This document shows, piece by piece, positions 43,573-54,712 of a stretch of 64,000 bases of DNA. The notes beneath the pieces were generated by a model that ran no database searches, had not been told where the DNA came from, and saw only the letters and a list, made by a program, of their open reading frames with translations. Position 1 is the stretch's first letter, and every line of letters begins with the position of its first letter. Origin of the DNA: Tribonema minus (Eukaryota > Sar > Xanthophyceae > Tribonematales > Tribonemataceae); the NCBI GenBank assembly GCA_017506865.1, contig JAFCMP010000514.1:1612001-1676000 (forward strand). Direction: 5' to 3'. The position numbers and the translations under genes were made by a program.

Positions 43573-46500
43573 CTAATTGACATATACTATGGTATTGCAG
43601 AACCGAACCGCTGGTGCTGTTGCAAGGGGCTGCCAGAAACTGCCAGTGCGCTCGCCAAGGAACGGTGACGAATGATGCAGTGTATAGATGAGACGTGCCA
43701 GATGCTTGTCGCCTTTAGTCGCATGACCTTTATAGCGGTTTGCAAATGAGGGCAGCTGAGCCGTCAACTCATCCGGCTCTGCTGCATCAATCGGGCATAT
43801 GAATTCCACCGTGCCATTGGAAGCAATGTGTACCACATAGCCATCACAACTATCATCAGAGCCATCTACCCATGCAGCCAATGAAACTCTTATGATGTCA
43901 CCTTTAGCATATGGGCATTTTTCACGTGGTGCTGGTGCTGCAGCCGCTGATGGCCTGTCAGCCGGGTCACGGGGCACATGCTGTTGATCACGCGTAGGCA
44001 AGTGTACATCTGGTGGAGGCGGCACCGCTACTTCAAGTTGTCGCTCAGTAGCCAGCTTCAGCCTACTACAGTGGATGTACTTCAACATGACTTGCCCTGC
44101 ATGCGTCGCCCGCAAAACATATGTGTCTAGCCCAGGTATTCGCCTTTCTACTACAAATGGACCCAACCAGCGTTCTGCTTTCAATTTCTTACTCAGCCCC
44201 TTACGAACGGGCGGATAGTGTACAAGAACATGATCTCCAGGTTCAAAGCGACGAGCAAACCCTTTCTCCTGCGCTGCCGCCGCCCGTAGCCTCTCCTCCT
44301 GCTCTTGTAGTGACACCTGTACCAGCCTGTGTCCTTCCTTGATGAGCTCATGAATTACGTGCAGGTGCTCAGCTGCTGACTTCCACCTGCGCGACAGCTC
44401 AGGTGCACGAAGATCTCCCAACATTGCCTCGAACGGCAGCAGGGGCTCACGCCCATATAACATGCGAAACGGTGACATGCCATACGTCGTGTTTGTGCAA
44501 GCTCTGTGGTTGAAAAGAGCCATGGGTAAGACTGAGTCCCAATTCTTCTGATTGTCTTCTACCATCATTGCCAGAAGGTTGACAAGCGTGCCGTTGGTGC
44601 GCTCAGTGAGACCATTGCATGCAGGGTGGTAAGGGGATGTGAAGCGCTGCTCAATGCCCACTAACCTAGTTAGCTCTTTCATCAGCAACCCCCTGAACTC
44701 CTTAGCATTGTCACAGAGGAACATTTGAGGGCACCCGTGCCTTGGTATGATCTCACTGACTATGACACGCGCAACAGTGACTGCTGATTTGTCAGGTATC
44801 GCAAAGGCCTCCGGCCACCTAGTCAGGTAATCCGTGAAGACCAAAATGAAAGTGTTGCCCCTGGCAGTCTTGGGCAGCGGTCCCACAATATCGAAGCCTA
44901 CCAATTGAAACGCATGCTGTAGATCTACATCTCCAAATCCATGCACACGCACACGCATATCGCGCTTGGACTTGCGCTTTTGGCATGCCAGGCAAGTCAG
45001 CACCCACTTGAAAACATCAGAATACATGCCAGGCCAGAAGTACCTGCGCCTCACTTTGTCATATGTGCGAGCAAAGCCACTGTGACCTCCACCAATCGCA
45101 CCATCATGACATTCCTCAAACACGCGCTCTCTTAGTGACTTCGGTACCACTAGCAAGTCTGTGCCTGTCTTGTGGGACCTGCCACCAGCAGCAAAATGCA
45201 TTCTCCCATTGCGCATGTAGTAGCCAGCGCGCTCAAATGCGCGAGCATCCTCAACTTCTCTAGGTGAGAGGCCATGTGGGGGACCACCTGCTCTTAGACT
45301 AGTAGTCAAGTACTTCGCTACTTTCCCCAATACCGCATCCTTGCTCAGCGAAGATACCAAGTCGCCCGCTTCAAACACGGCGCGATGTCGTTGCCTATTA
45401 CCATCTACTTTGCCACCTGTATCCTTGTTGTTGATGTCTTCATGGCCATCCTCCAATTCAGCCTCAAGGTCCATGTTCTCGTCGCCATCTTCTGGGAACA
45501 GCTGAGCCACCCTGCTTGCTGTGATGTTGATTGACACTATCTTCACTCCAGCTGCATCGTCACATTCACAAGCGGCAGGCAAAACAACAGACGAAAAATT
45601 TCCCGGAACAGGTGCTGGCCGCTGTATCCCCCCATGCTGCGAGGTCGTCGCTGCATCATTAGAAAAGGCCACACCTGCAGACACTGTGACGAAAGTGCCA
45701 TCCCTGATACGCGAGAGGGCGTCAGCATTACCATTCTCTCTACCAGGCCTGTGCACAATGTCCATGTTGTATTCTTGCAGTTCTGATATGTAACGTTCCT
45801 GCCGCTTGGTGCGCGGTTCTGAGCCACCCATCAAGTGCGCCAATGCAGAGTGGTCAGTTTGTAGGATGAACGTGTTACCATTGTGCAAAAACTGTCTGAA
45901 GTAGTGAACTCCTTCCATTGCTGCTAGCGCTTCCCTATCATAAGTACCATAATTGCGTTCAGCACTTTTCAAAGTACGACTATAGTATCCTATCGGGTGC
46001 TCTCCGTTGGTGGGGCATATCTGCGTTAACACCGCTCCCAGTCCATAGTCAGAAGCATCAGTCTGCAAAACCAACTTGACTGAGCCATTGAGGATGCCTT
46101 TCAAATCGGGATGTGCTAAAACAGGGGATGTCTTCAAGGCCTCCTTGAGCACCTGCCACGCAGCAATGCAATCATCCGAGAGCTCAAACGGTACACCTTT
46201 GCGAGTAAGGTTGACCAGGGGCTCCGTGATTGTTGAAAAATGGGAGATATACTGCCTGTAGTACGCTGCCATACACAAAAAGGAACGCACATCATGAAGG
46301 TCAGAGGGCAAAGGTATCTTCTCAATTGCCTCTACTTTTGATGGATCAACGCGCTTGCCCTGGGCATCTACGACATGACCCAGAAATTTGACCTCCCGCA
46401 TGGCGAAGTGACACTTGGACGGCTTCAGCTTTATGCCTACTGAGAGCAGTCGGCTCAACACTATCTCCAAGTGCTTCATGTGCTCTTTGAAGGTTTTGCT

Positions 46501-49449
46501 GAAAACCAGAATATCGTCAATGTACACCAGGGCGTACACCCACAGCGCATCATGCCCCATAGCAAGCTGCATTAGACGCTGAAAAGTAGATGGCATGTTC
46601 ATAAGCCCCATAGGTCCCACCTTCCATTGATAGCACCCCCATTTGGTTTGAAAAGCCGTTATTGGTCTGGATTCTCTGTCCAATTCAACATGCCAAAATC
46701 CAGCAACCGCGTCCATAGAGCTAAACCACTCAGAGCCATTCAACACTGAGTGCACCTCATCTATGCGCGGCAGCGGAAACCCATCCTGACCGCCACCACG
46801 CTCTTTCACTGCTTGATTAACCGCCCTCAAATCCTGCACAACTCTCATACCACCGTCTGGCTTTGGTATTATCATGAGAGGAGAGTTCCAGGGTGAATTT
46901 GACGGCTCAATCACGCCCTTCTTCAACAAGAAGTCAATTTCCTTCCATAAAACTTCAAGTTCTTTCAGACTATACTTTCGCAATCTGGAACGCACAGGCC
47001 TAGCATCTCCAACATCAATATGGTGGCGAACCAACGACACTTTTCCTGGCCTACCATCATGTGAGAAGATCCCCTTACGTGCCATTTTGCGAAGCAAATC
47101 TGTCAACTGCATTCGTTGAACTTCCGTCAAGTGTTCCAATTCCCCAACACGGAACGCGGCAAGCCATTCCAGCTCCCGTGCCCGTTGCACTGCTTCATCG
47201 TCCGTACACTCTTGAGCTGCAGATGAGTCAGCACCAACACCAGGTTGCGATTCTACATCAACCTTCGCTTCCTTTTTTGGTTTATTGTGAGTTTCAGGGA
47301 CGGCAGTGCAAGGAGCATTTGGCGGCGGCGGTTCTGCGGGGGGCCGCGCCTTGTGCACTATCTTGTCTGCGTGGGGCTCCTCTACACTCAATGTTTGCAC
47401 TCGTGAATCAGAGACTGGGTTTAACTTAGCCGAATTGACTTTGTCTGCCATGCTGCTAGTTGAAGTAGTTGACGTTGAAGAAGGGTTCACCTGTGCTCCA
47501 CACCCCCAACCTACGTCGCAGCTCTCAGCAAACAGAGCCTCCGCTGCCGTTCCCGAAATGACATTTGGCGCCTCCGCTTGCGCCTCAGCTGGTGTCACAT
47601 AACCAGCAGCAACCATGAAGCAAACCGTGGCTAGACGATCATTGCGCTCTATCTGTGCTATCCTCGCTTTGATCGCCGTCAAGCGCTTTTCTAGCAACTG
47701 CTGTTTCTCGTCTTTCTCCTGTACTGAAGTCAGTGCTATTAAGCTCCGTGTGGTTTCCACTTCACATCTGTGTGATTGTCGCTTCCACAAATCCTCATCT
47801 AGCAAGTGCAAGTGCCCAAGCTTGACGCCCGGTTTCAGCTTACCGGTACGCTTGACAATAGTGAGATTTATAGTGCTGGTGTGCATACCCTCCTCTACCA
47901 ACACTCGCTGCCGCCGCACAGCCCAATGCCCCCGTGGGTCAATTGCCCCTTCGAGCACATAGTTCCCCGGTGGTGCGTCACCGGTCCAAGTCACCACAAC
48001 TGCAATTCCATCCGCTGTAGCTTCTGTGACGGGGTACTTCTTGGCTATATAGACAGTAGCTTGTTTTTGCAAAGCAGCCCCTTGCTCTGCAACCAACACA
48101 ATGTTGTCCCATCCTGGTAGTTCTGTTTCGGCGGCAGCGGCCAACTCAGGGTTGTCTGACACTTGATTCTTGCCAAAGCGCTCATCTGCATGGTCCATCG
48201 CTATGGTGTATGCTTCCATCATTGTCAGCTTACCTGGCGTGCGCGCCCCGCCGCTACGATGGCCATCCTCGTCATCACCTCCGGCTTCGCCGCTGTCGGT
48301 GCTTGTCTCGTCACCTTCGCTCGTGGAGTTGCTGGCTGATGCTTGCGCGCTGGTCTCGCAGGCGGTCTTCTTGGCGTGGTCTGCTGTGGAGGGCTGCGGC
48401 CCTGGCTCCCGGTTGTGGTTCGCCGCCCCCATCGCGAAGCCCTGCTTGTACTTCAACTTGCGCAGGAAAGGCATGCCTTGCAGGTGTTGTGATACGAGGA
48501 CAGGCCCCACTGAGGTGCCTCCCTGTGGGTGGTCGTCAGGGAGGTCATAGGGACCCAAGGTCTGCACAAACAAACCATCCTCGATCATGCGAGGCGGTAT
48601 GGGTGCCTGCTGGCGCTGCAAGTCGAACAGCACCGGCTCTGTACGCAGAGTGCGAATGATGAATGACATCACTGGGGCAAGCAGTATCTGACCACTGCCC
48701 TTCGCCAGTGTTGACTGTGTGATGCCTGGTGGCACCTTGAGCCACCACAGACCATTGGCCCGCAGTAAGTCTGCCTGCGATGGAGCATAGCGTTGAGTGG
48801 CATTGTACTGCGTGTCCCCCTTTCGCATGTCACTGTCTGATGGTTCACGGAATGCATGAAAGTGACGCGCAACAAGGGTTGGTACACTGCGCGTCATCTC
48901 ATGCGTCCAGCGCGCTGTGGCATTGCGAGGTGGCAGCACAAACACTGGGTTAGTGACACCCCACATCTCCATGGGGGTGATCTGCAGTTCGTGCTTGTCC
49001 TTATGCTTTGCGCGCTCCACCTTGTGAGCCACGCGCTGGAGCGCGTCCACCACACTCTGATCACCCTTCATCATGAGGAGGAACACTCGGTTGCGCAGGT
49101 TAGGGAACCCCAGGTTTTCACCCGAGAGCTCAAATGACAATATGTGATAACCTGCGTTGAGCGCTGCCTCCAACGCGAGAACTCCACTGACAGTCAGCCC
49201 CAGCTCTGGCGCATTTTCAATTAAGAGTCGCTTCACTCCCTTCTGTACAGCCTTGTGCACCAGCTGTGGTGTGGTGCTTGCGGTCACCAGATCTGGGTCC
49301 AGCTCGACTATCTTGTCCCACACTTCATCAGAGGTGTAGTCCCCTATAAGCGTAGGAACCGTGGGGTGAGATGCACGAAAAACTTTGGCGAAGTCTTCAC
49401 TGGTCTCTACTGCCATTGCCACTTGTGCTCCCCCCATTATTGCACCCAT
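43573..49449 (-). CDS. pol: Pol polyprotein: methyltransferase-like domain, reverse transcriptase, RNase H, integrase
   Basis: Open frame of 1958 codons. Residues 1-275 resemble a C5-cytosine methyltransferase. They have the end of motif I (MGGAQVAMAVE), an EN motif VI at 78-79, motif VIII around AGYHILSFELSG...NLRNRVFLL (98-125), a motif IX-like QADLLRANGLW (225-235), and a motif X-like GSGQILLAPVMSFI (251-264). Where the catalytic PCQ should lie the sequence is TTPQ (59-62). A linker of about 500 residues follows. RT has YIDD at 976-979; RNase H has TDAS near 1131. Integrase has an HHCC finger (about 1447-1490) and D1520, D1580, E1616, a D-D-35-E arrangement, then a GPF-type module near 1765. 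The ATG overlaps the gag stop (TAATG). The same frame is open upstream across a nine-G run, so a -1 frameshift could also make Gag-Pol. No protease motif in this frame; see gag. Confidence 0.96.
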   Translation of the reverse strand: MGAIMGGAQVAMAVETSEDFAKVFRASHPTVPTLIGDYTSDEVWDKIVELDPDLVTASTTPQLVHKAVQKGVKRLLIENAPELGLTVSGVLALEAALNAGYHILSFELSGENLGFPNLRNRVFLLMMKGDQSVVDALQRVAHKVERAKHKDKHELQITPMEMWGVTNPVFVLPPRNATARWTHEMTRSVPTLVARHFHAFREPSDSDMRKGDTQYNATQRYAPSQADLLRANGLWWLKVPPGITQSTLAKGSGQILLAPVMSFIIRTLRTEPVLFDLQRQQAPIPPRMIEDGLFVQTLGPYDLPDDHPQGGTSVGPVLVSQHLQGMPFLRKLKYKQGFAMGAANHNREPGPQPSTADHAKKTACETSAQASASNSTSEGDETSTDSGEAGGDDEDGHRSGGARTPGKLTMMEAYTIAMDHADERFGKNQVSDNPELAAAAETELPGWDNIVLVAEQGAALQKQATVYIAKKYPVTEATADGIAVVVTWTGDAPPGNYVLEGAIDPRGHWAVRRQRVLVEEGMHTSTINLTIVKRTGKLKPGVKLGHLHLLDEDLWKRQSHRCEVETTRSLIALTSVQEKDEKQQLLEKRLTAIKARIAQIERNDRLATVCFMVAAGYVTPAEAQAEAPNVISGTAAEALFAESCDVGWGCGAQVNPSSTSTTSTSSMADKVNSAKLNPVSDSRVQTLSVEEPHADKIVHKARPPAEPPPPNAPCTAVPETHNKPKKEAKVDVESQPGVGADSSAAQECTDDEAVQRARELEWLAAFRVGELEHLTEVQRMQLTDLLRKMARKGIFSHDGRPGKVSLVRHHIDVGDARPVRSRLRKYSLKELEVLWKEIDFLLKKGVIEPSNSPWNSPLMIIPKPDGGMRVVQDLRAVNQAVKERGGGQDGFPLPRIDEVHSVLNGSEWFSSMDAVAGFWHVELDRESRPITAFQTKWGCYQWKVGPMGLMNMPSTFQRLMQLAMGHDALWVYALVYIDDILVFSKTFKEHMKHLEIVLSRLLSVGIKLKPSKCHFAMREVKFLGHVVDAQGKRVDPSKVEAIEKIPLPSDLHDVRSFLCMAAYYRQYISHFSTITEPLVNLTRKGVPFELSDDCIAAWQVLKEALKTSPVLAHPDLKGILNGSVKLVLQTDASDYGLGAVLTQICPTNGEHPIGYYSRTLKSAERNYGTYDREALAAMEGVHYFRQFLHNGNTFILQTDHSALAHLMGGSEPRTKRQERYISELQEYNMDIVHRPGRENGNADALSRIRDGTFVTVSAGVAFSNDAATTSQHGGIQRPAPVPGNFSSVVLPAACECDDAAGVKIVSINITASRVAQLFPEDGDENMDLEAELEDGHEDINNKDTGGKVDGNRQRHRAVFEAGDLVSSLSKDAVLGKVAKYLTTSLRAGGPPHGLSPREVEDARAFERAGYYMRNGRMHFAAGGRSHKTGTDLLVVPKSLRERVFEECHDGAIGGGHSGFARTYDKVRRRYFWPGMYSDVFKWVLTCLACQKRKSKRDMRVRVHGFGDVDLQHAFQLVGFDIVGPLPKTARGNTFILVFTDYLTRWPEAFAIPDKSAVTVARVIVSEIIPRHGCPQMFLCDNAKEFRGLLMKELTRLVGIEQRFTSPYHPACNGLTERTNGTLVNLLAMMVEDNQKNWDSVLPMALFNHRACTNTTYGMSPFRMLYGREPLLPFEAMLGDLRAPELSRRWKSAAEHLHVIHELIKEGHRLVQVSLQEQEERLRAAAAQEKGFARRFEPGDHVLVHYPPVRKGLSKKLKAERWLGPFVVERRIPGLDTYVLRATHAGQVMLKYIHCSRLKLATERQLEVAVPPPPDVHLPTRDQQHVPRDPADRPSAAAAPAPREKCPYAKGDIIRVSLAAWVDGSDDSCDGYVVHIASNGTVEFICPIDAAEPDELTAQLPSFANRYKGHATKGDKHLARLIYTLHHSSPFLGERTGSFWQPLATAPAVRFCNTIVYVN

Positions 49450-52400
49450 TACGGAGCTGCCAATCCCCCCCCCAGGTCTACCACCTTTAGGTTAGGTACC
49501 AGCATTTGCTCTACGTTTGGGTACTCACCATGTTCAACTGCCGAGATCTGAGACCAGCGATCGACATGGCAATTCTCCAGCACCCAGTCTGACCCCCCCT
49601 TTTTGTTGTAGCAGCCCAAGCGCCTGTTCTCAGTGAGCTCTGAGGCAGCTACACAAATCTCTGTCTCACTGTCTGAGGGGTAGTCTGCTTCTGAATCAGA
49701 AGTCAAGTCTGTGTCATCATCATCACTTTCCGACCAGTCAGTTGCTTGCACATAGTCATCCACCAACTCTGCGCTGCTTGCATCGGAATCAGAGTACACT
49801 GACTCTACTTCAACAGTCTTGTCAGTGCGCCAACACGGACATGACACGTCAGTCTCCCAGCCTGTTTTCGGCAGTGCTTCCACGCTCACAACACGCTCAT
49901 CCTGCTCATTGTCGAGGTCAATGGGTGGTTGTACTTGTACTTTCTCCGCACCTACTCCTGTTCCAAGCACAAACTTTGGCCCCGGCTCTCCATCCTGTGT
50001 GAGTGGCGCGTCGAGCAAATCTGCAGGCAGTGCTCCAAACTCAAACTTCAACGTGTCAGGCGCCGACGCTGACCCGTCAGACCCCCATTGCAAAGCAGTG
50101 TGCAGTGCTGTCTGAGGGCCACTACCACCTCCTTTGATGCCCCCAGCGCCTTGGCGCCACGAATCACGCATCGTAGCTACTTCATCCGGGCTTAGGGACT
50201 TGACCCCCTTTGTAGGCATGTCGGGGTGCTGCACTATGGCAGGAGTGCGGCTAGTGAGGATGTCCAAGCGCATCTTGCTGATTGTAGTGAAGCTGATTAG
50301 GAATTGGGGGTCAATTTGGTTGCTGACGTGAAAATCAACTTGTTCCGTGACCCCTGCAACTTCAACTTCAACCGTGACCATGAACATCACTGCGACCAAG
50401 TGCCTGCCCACGCCGCGTATTGCCTTGAAGATTGGTGGTCGCTGCGATTGCTCAAGACGTAGTGCCTGCTGAGCAGTGTCCGCATTGTCGCGCAGCTTAC
50501 GCAACAGCAGACAGTATGCGCGGAACTGCATCACGTTGCACCCAGCACATGAGTCCAGGTACACGATGGCGGGCATGATTCTGTGGACCGTTGCCTGCAC
50601 CATGAGCACTGTTGAGCGTGGCCTAGGGCCGTTCACATCGCCAGCACCTGTAATGCAGATCATGCAGCTTACTTCGGCAATGTCATCACCTGGGCCTAGG
50701 CAACAGCACTGAGAGAATTGCTGAGGGTCGCACGTCAGACACACACCTCCAATGGACGGGTCCTGCGCGAAGAATGCTCCCGCTGAGAAGGGGTAACAGG
50801 CGTCGTCATCGTTGCTAGTGTAGTGCACTGTTGGTGGCAAGGCGGAAGCACCGTACATCATGGCTAGCGCGGCCTGCATCATCGCGGGAGACACAGAAGC
50901 GGGGTCAAACGCAAAGTTGTTTGCAATACGTCCACCGCTGCCGCCATTGCCCATGTAACCGCCACTTGGCCTCTGCCCCTGGCCACTGCCGCTGTTGTTG
51001 CCACCAAAGCCTCCGCGACCGTACCCCCCCCCAAAGCCTGACCTGTTGGACTGCGCTTGCCCGTATGGCCCGTAAAATGGCCGATTGGGCGCCAGAGCAG
51101 GTTGTGAGGTGCGTTCATATAGGCGCACCAGTGTATCCAAACGTTGATTGATGTCACTGGCCTGCTGCTGTTGGTGCATTTCAAGGCGCTGCAAGGCACT
51201 TTCCAACGATATACCTGAGCTGTTCGATGGCGTAGGAGTTGTCAACGTGGCGCCGCTGCTGCCCTGAATGGCCAGAGCATCAGCCCCCATGGCGCCGTCA
51301 CTACCGTTTCCCGCCTCCGACTCTGATCCTTCCTCAAGCGCAAAAGCGAGAGAGCTCTTCTTGTCTGACTTCTTACCTGCCTCATTCGCCAGATATGCTC
51401 TCACTGACATGCCCTTGCTTGCTGCCATTACACTCTCTACCGTGTGTAACCGTCTTTTGATAGCCTCTGTTGACACCTCACAGGCCTCACCTGCCTCAAG
51501 TGTCACACGGAATGCCACCAACTTTTCCATGAACTTCTCTGCTCTGGGTCTGGCCTCACGAGATCTGCCTATGACTTCAATGAGCTTGCGCACATATTTG
51601 TCCTTGAGAAGCGCTCCGCCGCGTTCCTGCGGATGCAATGTGTACTCCAGGACCTTCTCAAAGTCCAACAGAAACACTTTGACACCTACCCCTGCCTCCA
51701 GGCGCAGCTGCTCCAGCCTGCTTGCGGCCCTACTTCTCTGCATAGAGTCACTGTACAGGTCTGTCAATCGTGTATGCAGGGCCTTGACCTGCTGTCCAGA
51801 CAGATTGCTGTTGGCCTGCTTCTCACTGATCCATTTCGTGATTTCCCTTCGCAGCTCAGCAGAGAGGCAATATTGCAGCATTAGTGGCACGTATGAGGGG
51901 CAAGTGCGGTTACTAGAGTTGCCGTCGGGTATTCGTTGGACCCCTTCGAATGACACACGTGCCGCCAGCGAGTTGAGCCATTCGCTCATCATGCATGTAA
52001 TCAGCTCATGGTTGACTGCCTTGTTCTCCGCATTCTTGTACTCCAAACCAGTCTCTGGGGGGTCATCCAAGAAGTATAGCGTTGCATGTGACACGCCTTT
52101 GAGAGCCCGCGGTGCCATCAGGCGAGGAATCACTGCAGATGACTCATCTTCCTCGTCTACACTGCGCACAACTGCCCTGCTAGAGTGAGACCCAACTTCA
52201 ACTCTTGTTTCTTGCGCTGACTGTTCCATTGGGACTGCCAGCTGCGACTGCTGCGGCACCTCGGATGGGCGCTGCTGGTGCCCCTGCTCAACCTGATGCT
52301 GTAGCTGCTGTTGCTGCAACATCACCTGCTGTTCAAGACGGTGCAACTGCTGCTGCTGCAACTGCAACTGCTGCTGCAACTGCAACTCCTGCTGTTGCTC

Positions 52401-52555
52401 AACGTGACGTTGCTGCAACTGCAGCCGCTGCTGTTCTTCCTCTTCTCGTTGTGACAGCTGCTGCTGCTGCTGCAACAACTGCTGCTGCTGCTGTTCCTCC
52501 TGCTGCTGCTGCTGCAACAACTGCTGCTGCTGCTGCAACTGCTGCTGCAACAGCA

Positions 52556-52587
<32 letters not shown>

Positions 52588-53855
52588 AGCAACTGCTGTG
52601 CCTCTTCTTGCTGCTGCTGTAACTGGGCCAGATCCGCCCCCCGCGGATTGCCCTCCACGTAGCGAGGCACTGCGGCACGACCTAACGCATTCTCATGCAA
52701 AGTGTGCGGCACAAACCTCCCGGTCACAACATCCACCGGGACCTGAAAGTCCAGAGGTGGTGGAGGAGCATCGAGCCCCACCATCTGCCCTTTGCTGAGC
52801 GGCAGATAGTCAGAGAGCAGTGGGCCTGCATCCTTGCCCCAAATGAGAGGGTTGACTGGTGGGTGCGAAGGCGTCACGGGCATGATCCAGTAAGGTGTCG
52901 TGCAGTTTGCGACGCGCGAGGCAGGCACATCATACACTACATCCCCAGCCTCCGTCCTGACGCGAAAGAGCGGGTCGAACACATTGGCCTCATCTACCTC
53001 TGTGTTAGTGCTCAAGAAGTCTTGTGCCATCCTACAATCCTCCCACTGAGTGGTGATCTTGCAGCGTACCGGGGCGTTGACAGGCATGATGCAAGGGGTT
53101 AGTCGATGAGCCGCCACTTGACAGACCTCTGCACTCACAACTTTCCTGACCACAACATAATCCATCAGCGCGTGAGCCCTGCTGAAGCGGCCCATCGGCT
53201 GGCACCAGGCTGGCGCCACCTGCACCAGATGCACCTTATCCAACTTGCCTGCCTTGCCTTTAACAGTTGGTGCATGCATGTCATGCCATAATGCCAATTC
53301 GTAACCCGAGGGTCGCCAAACTGAGTAGTTCTTCTCCGCTCCCTCCAGCAGCTTTACTTCCCACTCCTCACCCAGCGTCTCGTCATCCGCATGCAGACGT
53401 GTTGCATACACTTCGCCATCACGCTTCGCAACCACACCCATACGGCCTACGAGTTTGTCATTTCTTCCAAACCACACTACAACCAGCTCACCAGAGTGTG
53501 GTACTTCTCCTTCGAACAATGCACGTCGCTCGTTGATTGTCCACAGGCTTTCACGACGGGCATGTGAGTACTGCAAGTGAGCTGCCAAATAGCCTGCAGG
53601 GTATTCGTACCAAGCCGTTGTTATGGCTCTACGAGCAACCTGATGTATGCCTGCTGTCAGGGGCTCCCCTTCACGGTACACTGAACGCCCTTTCAACGGT
53701 GCAGCATCCACCAAAGCCTCTGCCCGTGCCAGGCGAGCAGAATTGATTGAAGTGGTTATAGAGCCAGCAATTGAACCTGTTCGTCGCTGACCTCGAACAA
53801 TCGACTGCAACCCTCCTTCGCTCTCCAAACCACTCTGTGCACTGTGTACTGACAT
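49449..53855 (-). CDS. gag: Gag-like polyprotein with glutamine-rich block and probable aspartic protease
   Basis: The first ATG is at 53855 (the frame is open a few codons further up) and the stop TAA is at 49451-49449, giving 1468 codons. Residues 1-400 form an unrecognised N-terminal region with globular character. About 408-534 is a glutamine-rich coiled-coil-like block coded by CAG/CAA. Then comes a gag-type helical region (FLLDFEKVLEYTL and surrounding), Gly/Asn/Arg-rich sequence, and a Cys cluster without a standard CCHC knuckle. A protease-like segment has LDSCAGCNV near 1099-1107, where DSG/DTG is usual, followed by a hydrophobic beta-rich stretch. The acidic C-terminus ends VVDLGGGLAAP; VVDLGGG is the first half of a methyltransferase motif I that continues in the pol frame. 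Gag this long is unusual for Ty3/gypsy. Confidence 0.88.
49458..49480 (-). other. Probable gag-pol frameshift site (nine-G run)
   Basis: On the element strand CTGGGGGGGGGATTGG allows a -1 slip from the gag frame into pol. The pol frame joined here runs GGG ATT GGC and completes motif I. One extra G would also fuse the frames, so a homopolymer length error must be excluded. Confidence 0.6.
52254..52640 (+). repeat. CTG/CAG-type triplet-rich block within gag
   Basis: Plus-strand CTG/TTG triplets encode the glutamine-rich block of gag on the minus strand. Plus-strand frames here are antisense artefacts. Confidence 0.85.
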
Positions 53856-54712
53856 GATTAACTTCCGAGTCAAGCTTCTTCTCCCTCGATACAGACCCGA
53901 AATATGGTTAGCCAGACACAGAGCTTGCCAACTTGAATGTCAGTTCTCCAACTTCACAAACAAGAATAGGTTATCTCTCTTTGACACCCCCTTCCTTTGT
54001 CTCCTATGGTTGCCAAGCCTTGCCTGATTAGCGCTGTGTATTCCCCCCCCAGCACCGACGTACAGCGAAGGTGATGAAAGCAAACAGCGCACACCGACGA
54101 AGTGAACCGCAAGCGTCAAAGTTCCCCTTTTGCAGTTTCTCCTCAAAATTCCTCCCGCGATAGGCAACGATAGTGCAGGGGCTACGAATAGTGTGAACAG
54201 CAGCAAAGCCGTCGCCACACCTCCAGCCCGAGACAGTATCGCTACCGACTACGCCAGAATATCTTTACCCGTCCCCAACTTGAAGCACGCAATCACCTTT
54301 TTTTGACTACAACCCAACACTACCGCCTCCAAACAGCCACGAATGTAGCAGTATTCAGCAACTCACTACTGCTGCAGCCTTCGTTCGCAAGGCGAAGCAA
54401 CAATGTCACCTGGTACAGGCCCAAAAACTCCGCTGAAAATGCCGAGCGTGAAAGCCGCCGAAGCAGCTCGCCGCAAGCCACGCCAGTGGAGTCCGTGTCC
54501 AGTCGCCAGCAGCGCCACGCCGCAGATGACCGGCAGGCTGCACGCTATCTCGATCTTGCTCTCGAACCGTCAATTGCCCGCAGCTACCTCAACCTTCAGA
54601 AAAGGTGGGCAGCTGCAAGCTCTCGTGGCCCTCCGCTACCGCCGAACCTCGTTGAGGACGCGGGCGTCTGGCAGCTAACTATAGTCGGCTAAAACCTGCC
54701 GAGATCAGCCAT
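53856..54712 (-). other. 5' leader of the retrotransposon
   Basis: Between the primer-binding-like site and gag. A 92-codon minus-strand frame (54218-53940) starts with a hydrophobic signal-like stretch (LLLFTLFVAPALSLP). It may be a small upstream ORF, but no evidence beyond composition supports it. A plus-strand frame (54303-54692) has no features. Confidence 0.5.
54694..54711 (-). other. Candidate primer-binding site
   Basis: On the element strand TGGCTGATCTCGGCAGGT starts one base inside the 5' LTR boundary. TGG would pair with a tRNA CCA end. I cannot assign the tRNA without the host's tRNA set. Confidence 0.6.

Noticed and set aside
51268-52798. Long plus-strand frames across gag
   Set aside because: Antisense to gag and caused by CTG/CAG composition.
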